Shown in pieces: positions 23,844-32,163 of a stretch of DNA of 38,175 bases; positions within the stretch are counted from its first letter, which is position 1; the number at the start of each line of letters is the position of its first letter. The stretch is from Bacillus sp. (in: firmicutes) (lineage in GTDB: Bacteria; Bacillota; Bacilli; Bacillales; Bacillaceae), in contig JAPSLL010000029.1 in assembly GCA_031180805.1 (NCBI GenBank), forward strand, positions 12,418 to 50,592, given 5' to 3'. The translations under genes and the position numbers were made by a program. The notes under the pieces were generated by a model that made no database searches, was not told where the DNA came from, and saw only the letters and a list, made by a program, of their open reading frames with translations.

Positions 23844-24989
23844 ATGTTGAATAAGAAAATGCTAATGGTATTATTTACTGCTTTAATGGTTGTTTTCATG
23901 GCTGCTTGTGGAAATAATGAAGCAAAAGATAATGAATCAGGATCTGAAGAAGGTAAAAATGGGTTAAAGATTGCAATTGTAACAAGTCCTTCTGGTGTAG
24001 ATGATGGAAACTTCAATGAAGATAACTACAATGGAATTTTAAGTTTTATTGAAAAAAATTCAGATGCGACTGTAAAGGCTATTCGTGAAGAAACAGGTGA
24101 CCCTGCAGCTGCCGTTCAAGCTGTTGCTGATATCGTGGCAGATTATGATGTCATTGTAACTCCAGGCTTTCAATTTGCAGGTATTTCAAGCATTGCTTTA
24201 GAAAATCCTGATAAGAAATTTATTTTAATTGACTCAGAACCAGCTGCTCAAGGTGAACAAAAGGAATTCGATAATATTTACGCGATGACATTTGCTGAGC
24301 AGGAAAGTGGATTTTTCGCAGGAATGGCTGCTGCATTAGAAACAAAGTCAAATAAAGTAGCGGTTGTAAACGGAATTGCATATCCTTCAAATGTAAACTA
24401 CCAATTTGGTTTTGAATCTGGTGTGAATTATGTAAATGCAGTATATGATAAAAAAGTTGAGGTTGTTGAACTACCAGCTTATGCAGGTGTAGATGTTAAT
24501 AACAAGGATGTTGGCGGAAACTATGTAGGAACGTTCTCAGATGAAGCGACAGGTAAGGTTGTTGGTAATGCTTTAATCGATGCAGGTGTAGATATTATCT
24601 TCGTCGCTGCAGGTGGATCAGGTAATGGTGTTTTCACAGCAGCAAAAGAGGCTGGTGGAGATGTAAAAGTAATTGGTTGTGATGTTGACCAATTTGATGA
24701 CGGTGTAAATGGTTCAGAAAATATCGTGTTAACGTCTGGATTAAAGGTTATGAGCACTAATGTTGAGAAATCATTAAACTCAATTGTTGATGGAAGCTTT
24801 AAAGGTGGAAACGTTGTTCTTCAAGCAGATACTGATTCTACTGGTTATGTAAAAGAAGAAGGGCGTCATCAGTTATCAGAGGATACAATTTCAAAAATTG
24901 ATGAAGCTTATAAATTAGTTAAAGAAGGTAAAGTTGTACCTGCATCTAATTTCAATGGGCATACTCCAGATAAGTTTCCAGGGTTATAA
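23844..24989 (+). CDS. nupN: Nucleoside-binding lipoprotein of the BMP family (NupN/YufN)
   Basis: A 381-aa binding protein of the BMP/Med family, which binds purine nucleosides. The signal ends in the lipobox MAAC (Cys22). Family landmarks are KIAIVTSPSGVDDGNFNE near 43-60 (ligand site Asp and Asn residues), VTPGFQFAG, FAEQESGFFAGMAAAL, VAAGGSGNG and IGCDVDQFD. It is the first gene of a nupNOPQ-type operon (B. subtilis guanosine importer) and, unlike what I know of that operon, is preceded by a guanine riboswitch. RBS AGGGGGAAAG precedes the ATG. A 15-bp tandem repeat covers the stop codon. Confidence 0.92.
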   Translation: MLNKKMLMVLFTALMVVFMAACGNNEAKDNESGSEEGKNGLKIAIVTSPSGVDDGNFNEDNYNGILSFIEKNSDATVKAIREETGDPAAAVQAVADIVADYDVIVTPGFQFAGISSIALENPDKKFILIDSEPAAQGEQKEFDNIYAMTFAEQESGFFAGMAAALETKSNKVAVVNGIAYPSNVNYQFGFESGVNYVNAVYDKKVEVVELPAYAGVDVNNKDVGGNYVGTFSDEATGKVVGNALIDAGVDIIFVAAGGSGNGVFTAAKEAGGDVKVIGCDVDQFDDGVNGSENIVLTSGLKVMSTNVEKSLNSIVDGSFKGGNVVLQADTDSTGYVKEEGRHQLSEDTISKIDEAYKLVKEGKVVPASNFNGHTPDKFPGL

Positions 24990-25016
24990 AATCCAGGGTT
25001 ATAAAATCCAGAGTTA
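24978..25016 (+). repeat. 15-bp tandem repeat across the nupN stop codon
   Basis: CCAGGGTTATAAAAT occurs at 24978-24992 and 24993-25007, followed by a partial third unit with one change. Each unit contains an in-frame TAA, so the C-terminus is unaffected. It looks like replication slippage. Confidence 0.85.
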
Positions 25017-25041
25017 AGAGACTATGATGAAATGAACCTAT

Positions 25042-25093
25042 AGAAGTTTATCATTTCCTAATTTATGTTTGTAGGGTATGGTAAACTTCTTTT
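25042..25093 (+). terminator. Internal hairpin between nupN and nupO
   Basis: A 13-bp stem (25042-25054 with 25078-25090, one G-U pair, 23-nt loop) is followed by TTTTCTGTTTTT. It probably acts as a partial terminator or 3' stabiliser, giving more binding protein than ATPase and permeases. Confidence 0.65.
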
Positions 25094-25128
25094 CTGTTTT
25101 TCAATCACTATGATAAAGGGGACGCAAA

Positions 25129-26661
25129 ATGTCTGATTATATTGTAGAAATGAAGCATATTACTAAACGATTTCCTGGAATTGTGGCTAATGATGATGTA
25201 ACAATTCAAATTAAAAAAGGGGAAATTTTTGCTCTTCTTGGAGAAAATGGAGCGGGAAAATCAACTCTTATGAGTATTTTAGGCGGAATGTATGAACCTG
25301 ATGAAGGCGAAATTTACATTCGTGGTGAAAAGGTCCAAATAAGCTCACCAAATCATGCGGCGAAGCTTAACATTGGGATGGTGCATCAGCATTTTAAGCT
25401 AGTTGAGGATTATACAATAACAGAGAATATCATTTTAGGTGTTGAACCGATTAAAAAATTTGCTGGCATTTTTCCATATGTTGATATTCGAAATGCAAAT
25501 CGGATAATCAAGGACCTATCGAAGGATTATGGGTTAGAGGTAGACCCTACAAAGAAAATAGAAGACCTTAATGTTTCGATGCAACAGCGGGTAGAAATTT
25601 TAAAGGTGCTTTATCGTCAAGCGGAAATTCTTATTTTTGATGAACCGACTGCTGTCTTAACTCCTCAAGAAATAGATTACTTGCTTACTATTATTGAAGG
25701 TTTACGAAAAGCTGGAAAAACAATCATTTTAATAACACATAAGCTTGATGAAATCAAAAAGGTAGCAGATCGTTGTGCAGTTTTAAACAAGGGAAAATTA
25801 ATAGAGGTAATGGATGTAAAGACAACATCTACAAAGCAAATGGCTCAGCTTATGGTAGGTCGAGAAGTAACATTTGAATCTGAAAAGCGCCCAGCTGAAT
25901 TTAAAGAGGAAGTATTGAAGGTAGACCATCTAACAGTAAAAAATGAAGATGGTTTTGAAGTTGTAAAGGATGTTTCTTTTTCTATTCGTGGTGGTGAAAT
26001 CTTTGCAATTGCCGGTGTGGCAGATAATGGACAAGTTGAATTGGCAGATGCAATTGCTGGATTAACAAAGGTAAGCAGTGGGAATATTTTCTTGAATGGT
26101 AAGGATATAACGAATGAAAGTGTAAGAAAAAGAACAGAAAGCGGAATTTCTTATATCCCTGAAGATCGACAAAGCTATGGACTAGTGTTGGACTTTGATT
26201 TGGCGACGAATATAGGGTTGAAAGAGTATTATCGTGAGCCTTTTTCTAAAGGTGGAATTTTAAATAAAGAAGCTTTTCATGAGCATGGCGGTAGGTTAAT
26301 AGAGAAATATGATATACGAAGCGGACAAGGCATTAAGACACAAGTTCGTTCAATGAGTGGTGGTAATCAGCAAAAGGCTATTATTGCCCGAGAAATTGAA
26401 TTACAATCACCATTAATGATTTTTGTTCAACCAACGCGTGGATTGGATATTGGGGCAATTGAAAATATTCATAAGATGATGATTCAAGAACGAGATAATG
26501 GAAAAGCAATTCTTCTTGTATCATTAGAGCTAGATGAGATTATGAATGTTGCAGATACCATTGGTGTTATATATAACGGCCAACTTCAAAAAATTGCAAG
26601 TAGAGATACGTTAACGAATAATGAAGTAGGCGAGTATATGATGGGGGCAAAACATGAGTAA
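25129..26661 (+). CDS. nupO: Nucleoside ABC importer ATPase with two nucleotide-binding domains (NupO/YufO)
   Basis: A 510-aa fused ATPase of the sugar/nucleoside (MglA/RbsA-like) type. Domain 1: Walker A GENGAGKST (about 37-45), signature in LNVSMQQRVEIL, Walker B ILIFDEPTAVLTP, H-loop ITHKLDE. Domain 2 (from about 262): degenerate P-loop GVADNGQVEL, signature MSGGNQQK, and FVQPTRGLDIGA where Gln replaces the Walker B Glu/Asp region. This asymmetry is normal in the family: only one ATP site hydrolyses well. RBS AAGGGGA precedes the ATG. The end overlaps nupP by 8 nt. Confidence 0.92.
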   Translation: MSDYIVEMKHITKRFPGIVANDDVTIQIKKGEIFALLGENGAGKSTLMSILGGMYEPDEGEIYIRGEKVQISSPNHAAKLNIGMVHQHFKLVEDYTITENIILGVEPIKKFAGIFPYVDIRNANRIIKDLSKDYGLEVDPTKKIEDLNVSMQQRVEILKVLYRQAEILIFDEPTAVLTPQEIDYLLTIIEGLRKAGKTIILITHKLDEIKKVADRCAVLNKGKLIEVMDVKTTSTKQMAQLMVGREVTFESEKRPAEFKEEVLKVDHLTVKNEDGFEVVKDVSFSIRGGEIFAIAGVADNGQVELADAIAGLTKVSSGNIFLNGKDITNESVRKRTESGISYIPEDRQSYGLVLDFDLATNIGLKEYYREPFSKGGILNKEAFHEHGGRLIEKYDIRSGQGIKTQVRSMSGGNQQKAIIAREIELQSPLMIFVQPTRGLDIGAIENIHKMMIQERDNGKAILLVSLELDEIMNVADTIGVIYNGQLQKIASRDTLTNNEVGEYMMGAKHE

Positions 26662-27823
26662 ACGAAATGAAACACAAAACGAAAAGTTTATACAAAAAGT
26701 CGGTAGGGTTCTTGCGTGGCCAATTAGTCATGAAAAATGGCAATCAATTTCTATTCCGTTATACTCCATCTTACTTAGCTTTATTGCAGCTGCAATTGTT
26801 ATTCTATTAATTGGGAAAAACCCGTTGCAGGCATTCTTTAACCTTCTGCAAGGAGCCGGAATCATGCCGAAGCCTTCTTATGCAGCCTATAAGAGCATGT
26901 TTACTGATTTCTTAAGTCTATTAAATGCAATGACACCGCTAGTCTTTGCGAGCTTGGCGGTTGCTGTTGCCTTTAAAGCAGGGCTGTTTAATATCGGTGT
27001 TTCTGGGCAAATGCTCTTTTCAGGATTTTTGGCAACGATTATTGTTGGCTATAGCGGCTTAGATGCTATGATTGCAAAGCCTCTTGTCTTAATCATCGGG
27101 ATAGCTGCTGGAGCATTAATGGGTGGATTAGTTGGCTGGTTAAAATATAAGTTTAATATTAATGAAGTAGTATCAACGATTATGTTGAATTATATTACTC
27201 AATATGTTGTCAGCTTTTTTATCCAAATGTATTATATTGACCCTGTTTCAAGACAATCTCGTTATATTACGGAGGAGTCGAGATTAACGTTAGTAAATGT
27301 TGAAATGGGCAATTTGAAAATGGATATTCCGTTAGGTTTTATTTTGGCTATTATCGTTGCGATTCTATTGAAGTTTGTGATGGATAAGACAGTACTTGGC
27401 TATGAAATTAAAACAGTAGGGACAAATCGGAATGCAGCAAAATATGCGGGAATGAATGTTGGGAAAAATACAGTGCTAGCAATGGTTCTATCAGGTGGTC
27501 TTGCAGGCTTAGCAGGTGTTACCTATTATTTAGGCTATTTTTCTTCCATTCAACCGAAAGTGTTATCAAGCATTGGATTCGATTCAATTGCCGTGTCATT
27601 ATTAGGGAACTCGAACCCAATCGGTGTTATTTTTTCGTCATTTTTAATATCAGTCATTAACCAAGGTAATACGTACATGAGTTCAATGGCGGGAATTAGA
27701 CAAGAAATTGCTTCCGTTATCGTCGGTTTAATACTATTGTTTAGTGCTTGTGGTGCTTACTTGAAATACAAGGTGAGTCGAATGAAAGAAAAAGATGCGG
27801 AGCGAAAGGAGGGGCAAGAATAA
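26654..27823 (+). CDS. nupP: Nucleoside ABC importer permease NupP (YufP)
   Basis: A 389-aa BPD_transp_2-type permease with about eight to ten helices after a 30-residue cytoplasmic N-terminus. VAFKAGLFNIGVSGQM near 104-119, KYKFNINEVVSTIMLNYI, the EAA-like segment VGTNRNAAKYAGMN and GFDSIAVSLLGNSNPIG are typical of the nucleoside/BMP-associated branch. The start ATG lies within the last codons of nupO. It forms the membrane channel with NupQ. Confidence 0.92.
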   Translation: MSKRNETQNEKFIQKVGRVLAWPISHEKWQSISIPLYSILLSFIAAAIVILLIGKNPLQAFFNLLQGAGIMPKPSYAAYKSMFTDFLSLLNAMTPLVFASLAVAVAFKAGLFNIGVSGQMLFSGFLATIIVGYSGLDAMIAKPLVLIIGIAAGALMGGLVGWLKYKFNINEVVSTIMLNYITQYVVSFFIQMYYIDPVSRQSRYITEESRLTLVNVEMGNLKMDIPLGFILAIIVAILLKFVMDKTVLGYEIKTVGTNRNAAKYAGMNVGKNTVLAMVLSGGLAGLAGVTYYLGYFSSIQPKVLSSIGFDSIAVSLLGNSNPIGVIFSSFLISVINQGNTYMSSMAGIRQEIASVIVGLILLFSACGAYLKYKVSRMKEKDAERKEGQE

Positions 27824-28782
27824 TGGATACAGTAATTATAGATGGATTATCCTTTGCGCTGCCTCTTTTTATCATGGCCATTGGAGGCATCTATAGCGAA
27901 AAGAGCGGAATTACAAACTTAGCTATTGAAGGCTTCCAAGGTTTTGGTGCTTTTATTGGGGCTTTATCAGTCGTTTTAATTGCAAATTTCTCTGGAACAG
28001 ATGTGCAAAATTTGTTTTACCTCGCTTTATTGTTTTCAATGATAGGAGGAATGGTGTTTTCCGTTCTTCATGCATTGCTAAGTATAAAGTTTAAGGCGAA
28101 TCAAGTCATAAGTGGTGTCGTCATTAACATTTTGGCATTAGCTTTGACGACATTTTTAACAACACAAATAAACAGTCTTGTGTTTGGTGCTACTTCTGAC
28201 AAGTTTCAATTAGGCGTATCAGAGCGTTTTACGATCGAAGGTTTAGCAAATATACCTGTAATTGGTGCGGTGTTTACAAATATTTATCCATTTGAAATTA
28301 TTATCATCGTGATTGCCGTCTTAGCATGGTATGTTTTATATAAAACAAAATATGGAATGCGTTTAAGAGCGAGTGGGGATAATCCGCATTCAGTTGATGC
28401 TGCAGGAGTAGATGTAGCAAAAATTAGATTTGGTGCGGTTTTAATATCTGGTGTTTTATCAGGTCTAGGCGGTATGTGTTTTGCTTATTCGATCTCTGCT
28501 AACTTTTCTTCAAGCATTTATATGGGGTATGGATATTTAGCTATCGCAGCGCTAATTTTCGGTAACTGGAAGATTTTGCCTACGCTTGCTGCCTGCTTAC
28601 TATTCGGATTTGCAAGATCAGGGGGAACGTATATCGGTCAGTTAATGGAGTTGCCGAGCAGCTACACTGATTTATTTATGATTTTACCTTATGTTTTAAC
28701 TTTATTCCTTTTAATCTTTTTCTCTAAATCAAACCGTGCGCCAAGAGCGTTAGGTGAAATTTACGATAAAGGAAAGAGATAA
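27823..28782 (+). CDS. nupQ: Nucleoside ABC importer permease NupQ (YufQ)
   Basis: A 319-aa BPD_transp_2-type permease. GIYSEKSGITNLAIEGFQGFGAF is interrupted only by the usual helix breaks and marks the conserved membrane core near residues 23-45. The EAA-like segment is RASGDNPHSVDAAGVDV, and ALIFGNW follows near the end. I set the start at ATG 27823, which overlaps the nupP stop (TAATG) and has a strong RBS, AAAGGAGGGG (27806-27815). The frame is open 75 nt further upstream, inside nupP. Confidence 0.92.
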   Translation: MDTVIIDGLSFALPLFIMAIGGIYSEKSGITNLAIEGFQGFGAFIGALSVVLIANFSGTDVQNLFYLALLFSMIGGMVFSVLHALLSIKFKANQVISGVVINILALALTTFLTTQINSLVFGATSDKFQLGVSERFTIEGLANIPVIGAVFTNIYPFEIIIIVIAVLAWYVLYKTKYGMRLRASGDNPHSVDAAGVDVAKIRFGAVLISGVLSGLGGMCFAYSISANFSSSIYMGYGYLAIAALIFGNWKILPTLAACLLFGFARSGGTYIGQLMELPSSYTDLFMILPYVLTLFLLIFFSKSNRAPRALGEIYDKGKR

Positions 28783-28791
28783 AGATATTAT

Positions 28792-28833
28792 AAAAGGGCT
28801 TTTCGTGCTTTGGAGCATGAAAAGCCCTTTTTA
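28792..28833. terminator. Strong terminator shared by nupQ and the convergent RDD gene
   Basis: A long, nearly perfect stem (about 28792-28809 with 28814-28831, TTGG loop) is flanked by A and T runs, so it can end transcription from both sides. Confidence 0.92.
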
Positions 28834-28842
28834 ATAGTTAAG

Positions 28843-29301
28843 TTAAAGATTTAAATCATTTGTACTTTGAAGTTGACTTTGCTTCTTCTTTACAACATAT
28901 GTATTTGCAATAATATCATGGAGCCCTCTTTTTCTTTCTGTGAAAGCAACCATAAGGTAGCCGACATAAGCAATCATAGCACTTAAGATATAAGAAAAGG
29001 CACGACCCCATGACTGGCCTGCTGTTATCTTTTCTCCTTGTTCATTTATAATCTTTAACCCTAAAAAATGTTTTCCGAAGGTTGCCTGATATTTAGTAAG
29101 TGGCATTAACGCTAAATAACAAATTGGTCCCGCAATCATATAGATAAGAGTAATTAGTGAAACGATATATTGAAGCGCACTTGAGACAAATTGCGTCATA
29201 AATGCTAAAAGTACGAGAATAAGATAAATACCGGAAATAATCAGACCATCTATTATCGAAGCCGCAACTCTTATCCAAAAGCCAGCACTACTTTGTTCCA
29301 T
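28843..29301 (-). CDS. RDD-family membrane protein
   Basis: A 152-aa membrane protein with the RDD signature: helix 1 FWIRVAASIIDGLIISGIYL (R, D and D at their usual places), a second helix, and TFGKHFLGLKIINEQGE, the conserved GK..LGLKI loop. Three membrane segments are predicted. The family is often linked to transport or stress but has no settled function. ATG 29301 has AAGGGGTGA at good distance; an in-frame GTG (29310) is part of that Shine-Dalgarno. Confidence 0.85.
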   Translation of the reverse strand: MEQSSAGFWIRVAASIIDGLIISGIYLILVLLAFMTQFVSSALQYIVSLITLIYMIAGPICYLALMPLTKYQATFGKHFLGLKIINEQGEKITAGQSWGRAFSYILSAMIAYVGYLMVAFTERKRGLHDIIANTYVVKKKQSQLQSTNDLNL

Positions 29302-29936
29302 ATCTATCACCCCTTTCCGCTGGTAAAAGATAACATTTTTTATTTTAACATGTTTGTTTTAATAGTTGACGGGGAATTATCCCTAAATACATATGTGACC
29401 AAAGTTGTGATTCTTATTGATTTGCTTTTACTATTTTTGAGCTTCGCAAAAGTTTATTAATACTATAAATGGCTTGAATAGAAATTATTATTTTTAAATT
29501 AATAAACTGAAAATCCCTATATGAGAAGAATTAAAAATTCAATCTATTAAAAAAAGCTGTTTTTCTTACAAAAGAAAAAAACTAGTAAAAAGTGATATAA
29601 TAAGAAAGAAGTATGAATTAAAATTGCAGAATATTCGAAATATTATTTTGTCAATAGTTAATCCACGTGTTTAGTGAGTCATCTTGAACGAACTGCATAC
29701 CTTAATCAGCTCTTATTAAGGTCGATTCTATCTTTTCAACCTTGCTTTGTTTATTTTTTAAATCTCCAATCATAGAAAAACAATTAGAATCATTACAATG
29801 ATATATTTAGGTTAAAAAGCTTGATATGTCTAAAGTATTGATGATATAAATTGGTAGAATAAGTGTTTTTAGAGAGATGTTGGAATATACAGATTATCAA
29901 TTAATTTAACGTATGAATTGGAAATACAAAAGGGTT
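29302..29936. other. AT-rich intergenic stretch between divergent genes
   Basis: About 635 bases with no credible gene. A hairpin ACCTTAAT (29699-29706) with ATTAAGGT (29715-29722) is followed by only a weakly T-rich tail. I see no RNA motif or operator beyond this. Confidence 0.5.
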
Positions 29937-29965
29937 TTGATAAAACTATCAGAATACTATAATAG
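29937..29965 (+). promoter_or_regulatory. Promoter of the moxR-DUF58-transglutaminase operon
   Basis: TTGATA (29937-29942), 17-bp spacer and TAATAG (29960-29965), 31 nt before the start codon of the first gene. Confidence 0.7.
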
Positions 29966-29995
29966 TAAATATAGAATCCAACTAGGAGGAAAAGT

Positions 29996-30961
29996 ATGTC
30001 TCAAACTGAAGCGATGCATCCAAAACTCGGTCGAGTTATTGATAATATAGATAAAGTTATAATAGGGAAAAGAGATATAAGCATTTTAAGTCTAGTCGCT
30101 TTACTAGCAAACGGCCATGTGTTGCTTGAGGATGTGCCAGGCGTTGGGAAGACAATGATGGTACGTGCACTAGCTAAATCAGTAGGAGCTGAGTTTAAAC
30201 GGATTCAGTTTACTCCTGATTTATTGCCATCAGACGTAACAGGGGTCTCGATCTATAATCCAAAGGAGCTAAGGTTTGAATTTCAAGAAGGTCCAATTTT
30301 TGGGAATATTATTCTTGCAGACGAAATCAATCGAACGTCTCCGAAAACGCAGTCAGCCTTATTAGAAGGAATGGAAGAAGGCAGTATTACAGTTGATGGG
30401 ACAACTCGGATTCTTGCAAAGCCTTTCTTTGTTATGGCAACGCAGAATCCTGTTGATTATGAAGGGACCTATCCATTGCCAGAAGCGCAGCTAGATCGAT
30501 TCTTGTTTAAGCTAAGAATGGGCTATCCGACAAAGGCTGAGGAATTTGAAGTGCTTACTCTAGCAGAAAAGGAAAGGCCTATTTATCAATTAGATAGTGT
30601 AATAACAAAAGAGGAATTGGCGGATCTTCAAAATGAGATCCAACATGTATATGTAGATGAAACAATTAAACATTTCATTATAGAATTAACGGGGAAAACG
30701 CGAAAGCACCCGTCTATTTATTTAGGTGCTAGCCCGCGTGCATCTATTGCATTAATGAAAGCTGCGCAAGCTTATGCGTTTCTTTATGGAAGAGATTATG
30801 TAATCCCGGATGATATTCAATATTTAGCACAATATGCTCTCCCACATAGGATTATTTTAAGGTCTGAAGCTCGGTTTGAGGGGAATTCTGTAGAGAAAAT
30901 TATTCATGAAATCATTAGTCAAACAACTGTTCCTGTTCAAAGGACGTTAAGTCATAAATGA
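29996..30961 (+). CDS. yeaC: MoxR-family AAA+ ATPase (YeaC)
   Basis: A 321-aa MoxR-type AAA+ chaperone-like ATPase. Walker A PGVGKT (48-53), Walker B IILADEINRTSPKTQSALL with the sensor arginine, FVMATQNP (sensor 1) and LGASPRASIALMKAAQA (sensor 2 region) are all visible. MoxR proteins usually act with a DUF58 protein and help assemble or activate partner complexes. The next two genes (DUF58 and transglutaminase) overlap in ATGA fashion, as in B. subtilis yeaC-yeaD-yebA. RBS AGGAGGA precedes the ATG. Confidence 0.9.
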   Translation: MSQTEAMHPKLGRVIDNIDKVIIGKRDISILSLVALLANGHVLLEDVPGVGKTMMVRALAKSVGAEFKRIQFTPDLLPSDVTGVSIYNPKELRFEFQEGPIFGNIILADEINRTSPKTQSALLEGMEEGSITVDGTTRILAKPFFVMATQNPVDYEGTYPLPEAQLDRFLFKLRMGYPTKAEEFEVLTLAEKERPIYQLDSVITKEELADLQNEIQHVYVDETIKHFIIELTGKTRKHPSIYLGASPRASIALMKAAQAYAFLYGRDYVIPDDIQYLAQYALPHRIILRSEARFEGNSVEKIIHEIISQTTVPVQRTLSHK

Positions 30962-32163
30962 ATAGATTTTTGCAGAAAATTCGTATCGGTTGGAAGTTTA
31001 TTTCCCTCTTATTGCTTACGTTAGCGGCCTTTAGCTATGCGATGTTTCAAGGCGGTTTTGTAAGCTGGTTTCTATTCTATAGCTTTATGCCCTTTGCGAT
31101 TTATTCATTATTATTATTGATTTATCCAGTTCGTTCCTTTGAAGTAACGAGAAAGGTAAATCAAGAACAATTCACCTATGGTCAAAGGTTTGTGGCAACA
31201 ATTACAGTTAAACGAAAAATTCCGTTTCCGTTATTTTATTTAATTGTTGAGGATGAGTTAACAGATAGATTACAAGGCAGCAGGAAACTTTCTGAGCCGA
31301 AGGAAATGTTTTTCCCGTGGTTTAGGAGAGAGCTTTCATATGAGTATGTTTTGCAGCAAATACCGCGTGGGGAGCATCATTTATCAACAATTCGATTACG
31401 AACAGGTGACCTTTTCGGACTAATCGAAAAAGAGGTATTTGTACATGTTGAGCATCGTTTTCTTGTGTACCCTTCTACAATTGATATAACTTACAAGCCA
31501 AAGCAAAGACAATTTGAACAAGGGATGTCTTCTAACAAAGCTAGATACTTACAAGATTCAACGATAGCTGTTGGAATAAGGGAATATCAGCCAGGTGACA
31601 AATTTGCCTGGATTGATTGGAAAGCAACGGCTAGAAGAGATTCGTTAATGACAAAGGAATTTGAGCAACTGCAAAGCCATGATGTTGTCATTATTATGGA
31701 CCGTGTTCAATCTGATGTTTTTGAGAGAATTGTTTTATATTCAGCATCATTAGTACGCTCGCTACTTAAAAGTGGGGCAAGGGTTGGTTTTATTTCAATT
31801 GGAAGCCAAAAACACATTTTTCCCTTAAAGGCTGATGACCAACATTTAAAAAATATCTTTTACCACTTAGCGAAGGTTGACTGTGATACAAGAAAACCTC
31901 TTTCTTCACTATTAGAAGGCGGGTTATTGAATACGGAGATGAAGCAGGTAACGAACATCATTATCACAGGCCATATAACGCTTGATTTTGTAAGAAGAGT
32001 TGAATACCTTGGTGGAGGTCAGCAAATGTTTGTTGTCTTTGTCATAAAACAGGATGCTATGACAAAAGAGGAGCAAGTGTTAATTGAACGGCTAACTAAA
32101 CGTCACATCGCGGTAAATGTAGTAACGGGGCATACCAGCCATAAAGAGGTGATGAGCTCATGA
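30958..32163 (+). CDS. yeaD: DUF58-domain membrane protein (YeaD)
   Basis: A 401-aa protein with two membrane segments at about 14-32 and 36-55, followed by a cytoplasmic part. The DUF58 core is marked by GIREYQPGDKFAWIDWKATAR (interrupted here; about residues 202-222) and LMTKEFEQ, followed by a von Willebrand A-like stretch (DVVIIMDR). It overlaps yeaC and yebA by 4 nt each. It is probably the partner of the MoxR ATPase; the molecular role is unproven. Confidence 0.9.
   Translation: MNRFLQKIRIGWKFISLLLLTLAAFSYAMFQGGFVSWFLFYSFMPFAIYSLLLLIYPVRSFEVTRKVNQEQFTYGQRFVATITVKRKIPFPLFYLIVEDELTDRLQGSRKLSEPKEMFFPWFRRELSYEYVLQQIPRGEHHLSTIRLRTGDLFGLIEKEVFVHVEHRFLVYPSTIDITYKPKQRQFEQGMSSNKARYLQDSTIAVGIREYQPGDKFAWIDWKATARRDSLMTKEFEQLQSHDVVIIMDRVQSDVFERIVLYSASLVRSLLKSGARVGFISIGSQKHIFPLKADDQHLKNIFYHLAKVDCDTRKPLSSLLEGGLLNTEMKQVTNIIITGHITLDFVRRVEYLGGGQQMFVVFVIKQDAMTKEEQVLIERLTKRHIAVNVVTGHTSHKEVMSS

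Noticed and set aside
27748-27822. A longer start for nupQ
   Set aside because: The extension overlaps the end of nupP. ATG 27823 has a strong Shine-Dalgarno and a typical TAATG overlap with the nupP stop.
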